NCBI GenBank assembly: GCA_023653785.1
Contig: JAMKCH010078773.1
Location: 248,001-312,000, forward strand
Length of the DNA stretch: 64,000 nucleotides
Origin: Ophioderma brevispina
Lineage: Eukaryota; Echinodermata; Ophiuroidea; Amphilepidida; Ophiodermatidae
Direction: 5' to 3'
Shown here: piece after piece, positions 36,401-48,400 of the stretch
How positions within the stretch are numbered: the first letter of the stretch is position 1
How the letters are laid out: the number at the start of each line of letters is the position of its first letter
Position numbers and translations under genes: made by a program
The notes under the pieces: model-generated
Seen by the model: only the letters and a program-made list of their open reading frames with translations
The model's database searches: none
What the model was told of the DNA's origin: nothing

Positions 36401-39400
36401 CACAGGCTGAGGTGGGACTTTTCGACTTCTTATTTTGAGGCTTTGTTGAGGTTTCCGATCATACGTGTATGGATTTTTCGGTAAACTAGCTCAGCCTACC
36501 ACCCGCATAGGTGTTCGGTTTGCCCTTCGTTGACGTTGGTTCGTTCCCTTGACTCCTGCAAGGCGTCCGTTTTGACCCGAAGCTCTGAGTTCTATCGGCG
36601 AGACTCTTGGCGAAAGACCCCAATCGCTCCTGGGGTGCGGACGTCGCTCTAGGAACATCCCATTATTACTCTTTGGGTCCTTTCCCGGCTGGATTAGCTC
36701 GAGTAGATTCCTTCTCCTTGTAGCTCCTTCTCCCGGGTCAGGATCGGACTTTTCTCTCGCCCTCCATAGGGCTGGGGCTTTAGCATTCATTCAGTCTCTC
36801 AACCTTTATCTCCCCGGGACTCTCTCCCCGGGGTTCTTCTTTGGTGCTCTGATCGGACCAACTCTCTAGGGCCCGCTCCTCAGTTTTTTGGGGGGGGCCC
36901 TCTTTGCCCCGCGTCTTTACGCGGGTCCGGCCTTGCGCTTCTCTGGCTCCTTCCCGGGGATCCTCAGTGTTCGAGAGGCTGTGAGGCTTGTCCTCCGCCT
37001 TTGCAGCGGGGTGCTTCGGGCCCTTGTCCAGGGCCTACGTCGCACTCAGTCTCTGTCGGAGCTCGTCCTCTCGCCTATTCACTTGGCTTGGGGTTCTCCG
37101 GCGGGGGGATTCGCGGCATGGCTATCCTACAAAAAACTTTGCCAGGTCTTTTAATCACATTACAAAGTATGAGGTCCTCTTACTCCCCTGGTGTACTCCA
37201 CTTTCTAAGTGTTCTTGGCTTCCTGACTTTTAGAATCAGATTCCATGTGTTTTTTGGGCTCTGGCGTTGTTGGTCTACATTTGATGCATCCTAGGGCGCT
37301 CTGAAATATCATGCTCCACCTCCGACTGAGTGTGCGATCTGATGTCCGATTTGAAATTATTCATTCAACGGGGTTAATGCATATATTTCACGTCAACATT
37401 GGTGTAAAGGAACACAGTTCAGTGGGTTATGCATTCTTCAAAACCATTATGTTTTATAAATCATTTAAAAAACTGAAGCTGATTTCCTTTCCACTGTTGA
37501 CTTCCCGCTTCCGGGCCCGCCCCACAGCATGATATTTTCTCGCGTCCGTGTGGGTTTGAGCGAAAACGGAATTGAGGATAGCTAAGGGCGACAGGGGTGT
37601 GACCTGTGGCACTGGTCGGAACATTCTCTTTTTTAGGGGTTTTTATTATGGTATTTGGGGATTCCACTTCTCAGAAGGAAATGCATATATTTCAGTCAAC
37701 ATTGGAAAGGAAATAGGCTTCAGTTAATGATTTATAAAACATAATGTGTTTTTTTTTTTTTTTTTTTTTTTTTAATGCATTGTTTAAAAGTCTTTAAAAG
37801 TGTGAGGATGACAATTTGCAATCATGTACTCTGTATTGTTGTAATGGTGCTTGTTCCATTTAAAGTGGCATTATGTTCGTACTTGATTGAGAGCCTGCAC
37901 TTTGCATCACCACCGCCAAGTTTCCCTGGGAAACCAACTTGCAGTTTTGATGGTGATAATCAATAATACATCTTGCAATGCCCTATTCGCTACGGTGGCA
38001 AATATTATGGTTTACCATTACCAACAGCATTTTTTTTGTCTCATTTTGGAAAGAAATGGATTTGGAGGCCTGTAAGTTCAGGACACAAATAGCAAAATAC
38101 AGCCCTTTACTCTGATACTACTTCTGGGTAAGACGGGGGAGTCCCAAGAGATGATCTGCATCAAGACCTTAAATTGCCTGGTTTTGAGTGAGAATTTTAC
38201 ATCTCCTTCAAACAAATTTTTACAAAGTGTACTGCCTTCTCAGTTGCACTTGTATATCCTATAGTTCTTACTGAAAGATCAATAGTTCTGTCTACGAGTA
38301 CCTATTTCAGTAATATAAAACACGTCTGGACATGGCTCTAACATTGAGGGAATGTTGGTTGAGTTTCACAACTGAAACTTCTCAGGATTTTATCTCAGTC
38401 AATTTCTTAGATTATACATAAAGGGCTTGCCTTTCAAAATTAGCATGTCCATGTCCAAGTTGTGGATAAGCCTTGATCAGATAATCAAACTTGCTTTTAA
38501 AAAATGTTCTACCTTATATGGGGTAGTGCTCCTTATGCATTAAGGAGAGGCCCGCTGCATTCGAGGGGCCTTTTTATCAGCCTAAAAAATGAAAACAATA
38601 GTGAAAACAACACAAACACTCAACTCTACCGCCCTCCTCTTCTTTGATATATATAATAGGCCTGCCTTTCAAAATGTAGATGCCATTATTGTTTGTCCAA
38701 AGGTTGGTGGGGGTAACACTTGGATCAGATATTCAAACTTGCTTTTAAATTTGTCTACCTTTATATGGGGTAAGTGCCATTAGTGCAATAATGAGAGGCC
38801 GCTGCTATTCGAGGGGCCTTTTTATTCAGCATAAAAATACAATAGTGAAAAACACCAAATAATCTCAGTCTTGTTTAATATATAATAGGCCTGCCTTTCA
38901 AAGTACAATGGCCATTTTGTAGTTGTCCCAAAGTGTGGGGAACAATTGATCAGATATTCAAACTTGCTTTTATATGTGCTACCTTATATGGGGTAGTGCC
39001 ATTAGTTCATTAATGAGATGCCGCTGCTATTGTTAGGGGCCTTGTGTTCGCATAAAAATACATATGAAAAGCTCACACAAAATCATCAGTATGAAGCAAG
39101 ATTACATGTACAAGTAATCATCATCATATTTTTTTGTAAGTGAAACAAGCAAAGATACTTGATTACAAGGTAGCAGTAGAATATGCAGACAGTTTTAAGC
39201 CCACACCACGGAGGCCCAATCTCTCTATTTCCATAAATATACGACCACGCAATGTCCATGGGTGAGCCAAGTACTTGATTGACAGCTGCACAAAAACGGA
39301 ATTCGCTCCTGCTCCGCTATGTTCCTGTGCTATTTCTATTATGCCCATGTTTAACTATATTAGCAAACCCTCAAATCTTCTGAAGTAATTTTTTTTTTAA

Positions 39401-42400
39401 ATGGCATAACTCCCCTGCTTTCAGACGGCAATAAATCAAATACGAACTTCACACTTAGGGATATTATGTCAAAAAAATAGAAGCAGGTTTTGGGGTTCGA
39501 TTTCCTCCTTAATAAAGGTGATGTTTCGGTTCAAATCACCAAAATTCAGTACAAAACGCCATAAGACAAGCCTGTTCTGCCCCACAGGGAGGTGTGGCCT
39601 AGGTACTTATTAGCTGGGAAATATAGAAGCACTGATGCAAAAACATGACAATGCATTAAAAGAAGAGATTGTTTGAGGGAAAAAGAAAAGCCTTGATGGT
39701 AATGTCTCTTATCAAATTAACCCAACCTTTCTTGGTTGATTGTACTAATTGGTTAACTCTTAAAACGATGTGCTAATTTAAAGTGTGTCTATCATTAGGT
39801 GGACATATGTAGTATCATAGGACCAAACAAGGGAGCAGGCTGCCGCTCCCTGGAGCAACCGATTTCATGGGAATTCTCACCAATCCCTAATGGTCAGTGC
39901 TGAGACAGTGGGAATAATATGTGTGCACTGGTTCTAATATGCATGAGATTGACAGAGGATATGCAACACTGACTGTAACCATGTATTAGTTTTGCCACAG
40001 GTTCCATTTTGGTCCCATTGTGAAACAAATGCCTGAATGGAAAAAGTTTACTTTCTTATGTTCCAAGCATATTCTAGATCTATTTACAATGCATTTTTAT
40101 TTGCCGAGGGCCGAACTGTTTTTTGTGGGCCGCCAGCTTTAGCTGGAGGACCACTTATCAATCGTTGTGATGTGTATGTGTGTGTGTATGTATGTATGTG
40201 TGTTGTCACTCAATTAAGTTTTTTTTTAATCGACCTCAATTGAATTTGAACTTCAATTGGCACCAAACTTCTCTGTCATAGGTGCACCATGGAATCCCTC
40301 ATAAGTATGTTATGAGTCCAAGGTCCTAGGCAGTGTCAAAGGTCATGGGGCGGCCCACAGCTTATATTCCTTTGCATATATCGAGCGCGAAAGCCGAGAA
40401 CACGCCAATTCTAGTCTAAAACTTATTTTACAAAGACATTTTTGTGTGGGGCTAAACTGTTGTTTTTCTTCATGTCGATGCATTTGTTAATTCGCCCATA
40501 TTGTGTCTGGATTCTTTGCAGCATCATCTCAAGTACCAACTGTCAGAATTGAGCCTAGATACCAAACGTCACCGAGAGACCCTGTAGAATTTATTTTCCC
40601 CGCTGCAATAGCAGCAGGAAGCCCGCACCCTGAACTGCGGTGGTGGTGGTATGTGTGGGTGGGTCGTATGTGGTGGGGTGTTGTGAGTAGGTCCCGGACT
40701 GCGTTCGTCAATGGCGTTTTCCGCATTCCTGCTTGCGGCACGACTGATGACAGAGTACTTCTGCGAGGCCAGAAAAAAAAAAACAAAAAAAAGCATGAAG
40801 GCAGGAACTGTACAAGTTCGTACAGTTCTTCTATGTGACTGTGTTATGTGAATAGTAGTACTTTATTTAGTTTTGAGTTACTTGGCAACATTTGAAAGTG
40901 TATGAATTTCAAATATCTCAAGTCTAATCTGAGCTCTTCTGGGAGAGTGTGGCCCACTGGGTAGGGTATTAGCCTTTGGTGCTGGAGATCCCTGGTTCTA
41001 TTCCTGGTGGGGCCACTTGCTGAGATTTAATTGTGTTCTTAATTCTGGATTTAATCTGTATCCAAGACAAGCTATTGATTAAAATAAGAATTCACTCTCC
41101 TCCATGGTTGGACTTGGACAACTGAACCGTGATAATACCCCATCCTTCAGAGGGGACGTTGAGCTGTTGGTCCCATGTTCATAGAATCATAGTTGTTCAT
41201 GCATATCACAGTCAGTTTTGAAAAAGAGTGAGGTTGTTTACCCCTGGCTATCTCAATTCCGTCACGGTAAATGGTCTTAATGGAAATAAGATTCTTATAG
41301 AGGCTTAATTTCTTGGGCTATCCAGAACATTGTCCAAATAAATCAAATTCTTATGTGAATGTTTTCCCCATCTAATCCAGGAAAATGTTATGACCTCTAA
41401 CCTTTGACCTACAGCTTCGAAGACACCCAAGGTTTCCATTGAACCAGCGGTTCTCTCCATCAAAGAAGGGGAAAGGGCAGTCTTCTATTGTGGAGCCACT
41501 GGTGACCCAGAACCTCAAATCACATGGTCCAAGGAGAATGGAACACTACCAGCTAACACACGCTATGAGAATGGCTACCTAATTATACAGAATGTTAAAT
41601 ACCAGGACAGTGGCGAGTATAGATGTACTGGCGTGAACTCTTTGGGAATGTCATACACTACTACCCAACTGTTAGTTGACCAAGGTAAGATATATGGATG
41701 TTTTCTTCTACCTGTTGAATTAAGACCAAATTTAAAATAGTATTTTGTGCACGATGACCAATCCATTGAAGCCACCTCATGCAAAAACTATGGCGCGCAC
41801 ACACAGAATAATTCTGCCCAAATTTGATCATCATGTTACATCACTTAATCTCTTAAGGTCCCTTCATACATTGGATTAAAACCATCTCTGACTCATTTTA
41901 ACACAGTAGCAGCAGCACAACACAGTTTGAACTGTGTTGTTGCTTCTGCTGTGTTGAGTCCGAGATGGTTATCATTTTTCATCCATTTTCACTGCACTGC
42001 ATCAGTGATGTATGAATGGACCTTAATTCTTTTCCCAAATATAACTTAATAATATTCATACAAAAGAGTAAAAATAGTTGAAATTTGCAGGAGTGCCTTA
42101 AAAGTCAAAGTTGAACCATAGAGTTCTTGTGAAGTTAAATGAAAAATTGACCCAAAAAAAGAAACAAAATTAATTAGAAGTAGTGAAAAGATAATAATAT
42201 CCAGTAATTTTGCATTGCAGTAAGTATCCATAGCCTTCAACGTTGACTAAAAATTTCAAGTTTTATCTTTATTATGTTTTAGATCCAATCACTTGCAGAG
42301 TATGTCAGTTAATTTTTCTAGACTTTGTGATGTAGCCAATCACTGAGAGTGCCTTTGAGTCCCATAGTATTGTATGTCACTTCCGTATCACATTGTTGTG

Positions 42401-45400
42401 TTAGTTTGGATATTTCTAATTTATTTCTGTTGATTGTTACAGATAGCAGAAGAGCGCCCACGGCTCGTATTGAGCCTGAGCAGGTTACGGTTGCTGAAGG
42501 GTCGTCACAAGTATTAACGTGTTATGTAACCGGTGTTCCTACACCGACTGTTAAATGGAGTCGTCAAAGTGGAGAGTTGACGTCAAACCACAGGGTTAGT
42601 TAAATCTTAGCAATTCATGAAAAAAGGGCTGCCTTTGTACTCATGATTCCAAAGTAAGAAAATGCACTAAATTTTCCAAATAAAGGAACGTGCAAATTTG
42701 ATATTTTAGTGAGTCGTAATTCTTTAGGGAGATCCATCTGTGCATGCAAGTGAAATTTGGGTTTGGCAAATTTTATACAAAAGACACAAAAAAAGGTTTT
42801 GACTGTATTTTGCTACCAAGATATCCAGACTGTGTATAAAACTTGTCGACAGAAGCAATTCATGAGCCTTTACCTCCCGGTGGGCAGGGGGGTTCTCAAG
42901 TTTGGTTTGGGTAGGGACGTGCCTCCGAGAGTCTGGAAGTAGGACCCATAGCAATACCAATTTTTGCCAAAGAAGGGACCCATTGCTATACCAGAGATGC
43001 AAATTTGCCATTTTTTCCTCAAAATTTTGACATTTTAAGCAAATTTGGACATTCTTGACTTAAGATTGAGGAAATTTTCCATAAAATTGCGCTTCTGATT
43101 GTGAAAATTGGACTAATTTTTCAAAAATTTTGAGAAAATTTTGCAAAAATGACCCATTGCTATACCAAATTTGGCATGAAAAAAAGGGGCCATTGATATA
43201 CCAGAAGGCTGAAAATGAGACCGATGTCTGTGGCATGTCCCCATGTAGTCATTTGTGTTGAGTACTCCCCCTGGGCTTTACCTGAAAATGCCTTTTTTGC
43301 AATTGAAATATATAGCTTATAAAAATCGTGTGAATTTATTTAAGAAAGTCGAGTAATATGATGAAGCCGTTCATAATGTGTTGAAATATTAGACTCTAGC
43401 ATAGTCAATTTTTGTTGTTACTATTTTTGTAGGTATCTGGGAATCGTCTGACCATTCTGTCTGCCTCAGACAATGATAGGGACCTGTACCAGTGTACGGC
43501 ATCAAATGCCGTTGGCGAATATTCTGCAATGTCCTTTGTTGAGATTGAGCGTAAGTTGCAACAGATAGGTTATTGATTTATGTTCCATGAGCAAAATAAT
43601 TTACGGGTGCAATAAAGTCGTAACTGATTTCTTGGGTAAAAGTGAGTTGTTTGCTTGATTTTGTAAGCTCAAATCTAATCAAACATTTTTTTATGCAAGA
43701 AAGAAGACATTAAAAAAAAGTAGAAGACAAAAGGAATGTGGACACAAAGCATTTTTTCTGCAAAATGAGCAGAAATATGACGATGTAAGCTGTTGGGAAA
43801 TACAAAATTGCAGCAAAACTCAGCAGAAGGAAAATAGGTGTGGACTTGGAAGTAATAAAAAGTATTTATTTAGGCAAATATTAAAGGTAATTGGTAATCT
43901 TCATCTAAGCTTACAAATTGTTGCAAACAATTCCAACAAAAATCTTTTAAAGAGGTTGGGGATATAGGATAGCCCAACTTCCTCGGCCAGCACTGATGTA
44001 CTTTTTGAGGCTTGTCCTTTCTTTTGAGCTATGATATTTAATTGTGAAACTATCCAATCATACCACTTCTCTAGGTCGTGAGCTTCCCGCTGTCGTCATC
44101 TACCCTGAAGAAGACATCGTCCTCCGCGATGGAGACAGTCAAACTCTAGAATGTCGCGTTATTGGAGGCATTCCTACACCGGAGGTCTCTTGGAGTCGAG
44201 GTGGTGGTGTTGGCTTTACCGGGGAAACCATTGTAAGTAATCAATGACATGAGTACGACGTGCTGATTGGTCAAAATGGAACTTCTTGGATTTTTTAAGC
44301 CAATGAGCAACTTTATAAGAATGGTGGTAGGGCTGGAGAGAACTTGAGCTACAATATTTGGAAGCTGCATTTCAGTTGGTTATTGAAATGGTGGAAAGAG
44401 TTCCATATGTTCCCCCCTTTAAAATTATACAGGAAACAAATTATTTCTATTTATGGCTTTACACTAACAAATACCCTAACCCTAAGGCCAAATATAAAAA
44501 AAGTTGTTACATGTAGAACTTTGAATGGGGTACATATGGAACTCTTGTCGAAATGGCTATATGATGATTATTAGCCAATCAGAAATCTTCTATTAAAATC
44601 AGGTTGTGCTTGGGGGTGTTAAAATTGTGTGTGCAATTAATTGTTCACACTTTGGCAACCTGTGATTTTGGTATTTTTAATTTGATTCTTTACATAAATT
44701 TGAAATGAATAGTTTGCATGTTCTTAATTGGCACTCGCTACTGAGATTGTGCAGGGATTGAAAACATGAAAGCATTGTTAAATACTGGAGGGAAGTTGAC
44801 CATATATAGAAACAAATTTCTTGTAGGTTTTGCTTTTCTACTCCCTTAATTGTGTGCATAATCACTGTCACTATAGTGTGGCAGTCTAATTTGGTAACAG
44901 TGCTAATGAAAGCAGGGTTATAGCTATGCCGGTGGGCGCTGGTTGGGGTAAGCCAGTACAGACTTGTTTCGATTGCCAGTAAGCTTATATAAGCTACCCC
45001 ACTAGCACAGAAAGCTTAATAAAACTTCAAAATTTGCATTTTTGATGTGATGGTGTCATCAAACAAGCTAGAGCAACAAGAGAAAGGTATGAGGTTCAGT
45101 GTGGATTTGAACCAGGGACTCTCAGGTGATGTTTGTTTGATGGCATGGCACCATCACATCACACGGGGAGTTGGTGCATTTTCTATCCTCAACCCTGTAT
45201 GTTCTTGTAGCTTGTGGCAGGATTTTACATCCCTTGTAATGTTAATTTGTTGTCTGTATTTTGTCCATGTCCATATAGGAGGAGCGTGGATACTTCGCCT
45301 CAACCGAGTGACTTCACAGAGCAGGACCTACATCTGTACTCTACTAATTCCCATGTACTGTACAGGCCAATGCGGTTTTCGAGTAGCAGGTATGTTGATC

Positions 45401-48400
45401 TTGACAAAAACTTAACCTTCTGGACCTCCATAGGTGACTTGACACTGATTTTCAAAGTTATTAATTTATTAAATCTTAAATATGCATTTCCTAGGGACCA
45501 AATCAATATTCAACCGTCGGGCGTTTTTCCGGTTCTGCCCAGTTCCAGGCGGGTCATTCATCCGCTCAATCGTTGAATCCTTGAATCCATTAAGTATTCA
45601 GGGCAAACTCCAATAAATTAATTCAACTGCGCGGAACGGGCCAGAACCGGAAAATGCCGCCAGTTGTTATTGATTTGGTCCAGTTACCATATTTGAATCA
45701 CTTGAAAATTGCATCAAATGAGTACAAACAAGACAGTCTTAGAAAGTGATTTTGAGACCACAGGTCATTTGGGAAGCCTTCTTAAAAAACTGCCTATGTG
45801 TGTTCTATAACCTGTACAAAATCTACCAGGCTTGGGTTGAGTATACTATGCCACAAAGATTTACGCTCATTTTATAATTTGTAAAGTTATTTATAATTTG
45901 ATAAGCATATTTATAATTTGATAAGCTATTTATAATTTGATAGCATATTTATATTTTGTAAGCATATTTGATTTTGATAAGCATATTTATATTTGATAAG
46001 CATATTTTATTTTGATAAGCATATTTATGAATTTGATAGCATATTTATAATTTGATAGCATATTTATAATTGATAAGCTATATTTATAATTTGATAAGCA
46101 TATTTATATTGATAGCATATTATAATGTTGATACGTATTTATAATTTGATAAGCATATTTATAATGATAAGCATATTTATAATTTGATAAGCATATTTAT
46201 AATTTGATAAGCCTATATTATAATTTGTAAGCATAGTTATATTTGAATACGCATATTTATAATTGATAAGCATATTTGATAATGTGATACAGCATATTTA
46301 TAATTTGATAAGCCATATTATAATTGATAAGCATATTTTAATTTGATAAGCATTAAGGCAAAAAGCATTAAATGCTTATCAGTGTGTTATAAAAATAATC
46401 TGTATACAAATCCGTAGGCATATATTTTCTATGAATAAAATACCCAAAGTTATAAAAACTTCTCTGTGGTTTATATAGAAGAAATGTACTAAAATGTGCT
46501 AGATAATCAGAAAAGTGAAAGTTTCTTCAGCAAACCTCTTGTGAAGTTTGGTAGACTCATCCACTTAGTGCTTAACCGGCGCGTGTGAGATCCGATTCAC
46601 AATCTCACCATCCCTGTCTGAAATATTTTTAAACTAAAAAACAGTGGGACTACAATGGACCAATTCTGGCAATTTACCTAAATGTATTATCTCCTTGGAA
46701 GAAGTTGCTCATAGGATATCCTCTCCGTACAGGTCTTCCTGACATTGCCCTAACCCCTGCCAGCCCTGCCGAATCCGCTCGGGACACTCAGGTCCTGGAA
46801 GCGTCGCCACTGGTGAGCGATGCCATACTCTGTCACATGGATGAGAATGGGTGAAGACAAACAGACAGTGGCTTTTCAACAACGGATATCAGGAGAAGTT
46901 GGTGACGGTCAATGGGATGCTCACCATTTACGATATACAGAAAGCAGATGAGGGGAATTACATGTGTAGGGCTGAGAATGTAGCCGGGATGGTGGAACGG
47001 GAACTCACTGTATATGGTAGGTGTCTAAAGTACTTGTCAAATTGTTAGTGCTTACAAAATGTCATCAATAGTGCAGTGCCATAGAGGGTGATGGTTACAT
47101 ACCCAACTACGGATATGAAACGATCATTTTGAGTAAAGGTTCACAAATTTGTATTGATGTTTTCCCAGATTTTAAGTCCGGTGCCACAACAAATCTAATT
47201 TTGATCCATTAACTCCTTCGGTAGGATTTTTGATTAATAAATTCAGTGCTTGTCAAAAAAGAGTTCAGAATGATTTCAAATTAAATGAAACAAAATAATT
47301 TTTGATATGATTTGATTCAAATGAATTGAAATAACATAAATTGTGGGTAGTATCTCCATTAAACTTGTATTGTGTTTCAACAGTGCTTGAAGAAAGCAGA
47401 CCAGGACCACCCAGCATTGAGGTGAACCCTTACGAGCTTCAAAGTTTGTAGAAGGTGAACAGGCCCAGTTCAGATGTTCATCACCAGGTATGTATATCGC
47501 AAATTGCAAGAGTGGAGTCATGCCAATTCTTTATTGACAAAGTACTTAAGAGTAAACAGAAGACGTCATTCTGATGTACCAGTACCAAGAGGGTGAAGCA
47601 TGAGGGTCAGGAAGAAATTAGGGCCATAAAGAATTTATAGTGCCTGAAAGAAGTCCTGCACCCCCCCCCCTCCCCACCCCACCACCCCACCCTAAAAAAA
47701 ACCTTAAAACAAATTTTGTACAAAAAAATGTTTGTCCCAATGACGGGCCAGCGATGGTTGATAATGAATTAAAATTGCTGAAATGTTCAATGTACACTTG
47801 GTACTCGGAGTAAATTTTGCATACTCTTGAGATTTTGTTTGGCACTGGTGAAAAGATGGGCTTTTGCCAAGAAGAGTTTTCCCCCCCTGTAAAAAAAAAA
47901 ATTGCTAAGTGAACCCACATTTTTTTGGGGGGGGTGGGTTTAAAGTTCTCCCATTTTCAAAGTATCACTTAATTTTATTGTCACCCAAACGTGGTAACAA
48001 TGATCAAGAGGGAGGTAGGGCCTTAATGAGAGTCGTAAAAGGTCATTTAGGATTATTTGGTTATGTTGTGTATGGTCTAAAACTTGATGGGTTTAGTTAA
48101 TATTCCATGCCAACATTTAAAGGTCATTTTAAGGCCATCTGGGATCACCTTAATGATCAAATTAATATTAATAATAATATTTATATGATTACTTGCCAAA
48201 CATGATGCTTCCACCAAAAATACAAATATAAGCAAGTAATTCTGGAAAATGAAGGGCTGAAACCCAAGCACTTAAGTGCACTTTTCCTATATCAAACTAC
48301 AATTGATGGCAGCCATATTGCAAAAAATACATGTAAAATAGGCAGTACATTTAAAAAAATGAGGAAACTTTAAATAAATAGCCAAGACATTAAAATAATA

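Larger units (their letters stand above)
30810..38190. mobile_element. ~7.4-kb insertion in second copy, candidate large mobile element
   Basis: Copy 1 is continuous across 22490 (ctgaaaaaaagtgagaattt), while here the same flanks are parted by about 7.4 kb. The insertion has AT-rich outer parts with inverted repeats (30893-31070 against 37373-37437 and 37540-37745) and a GC-rich core at 31550-37150. The size and inverted ends would suit a DIRS-like retroelement or a DNA transposon, but no reverse transcriptase, recombinase or transposase motif could be read. Read noise could have destroyed the frames. No target-site duplication was identified, and the unit may be composite. Confidence 0.5.
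28074..43811 (+). repeat. Second copy of 19020-28072 (probable assembly duplication)
   Basis: 28074-30385 follows 19020-22113, 30708-30810 follows 22388-22490, 38190-40900 follows 22490-25175 and 40910-43811 follows 25175-28072. The copy is noisy up to about 40900 (one- and two-base gaps, missing words) and nearly perfect after it, differing mainly in homopolymer lengths. The first copy breaks off at 28072 in the middle of an intron, at a short match (attgca). At 43811 the sequence continues into new intron and Ig exons. A real tandem duplication cannot be excluded, but it would not explain the abrupt change of quality. Confidence 0.88.

Noticed and set aside
35336..36790. Minus-strand frames as a gag gene of a DIRS or LTR element
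   Set aside because: The Arg/Gln/Pro-rich composition is suggestive, but I found no zinc knuckle and no reverse transcriptase or recombinase motif downstream, so no gene is called.
31550..37150. Ribosomal RNA gene as the cause of high GC
   Set aside because: I recognise none of the universally conserved rRNA core words, and hairpins are short and repetitive.
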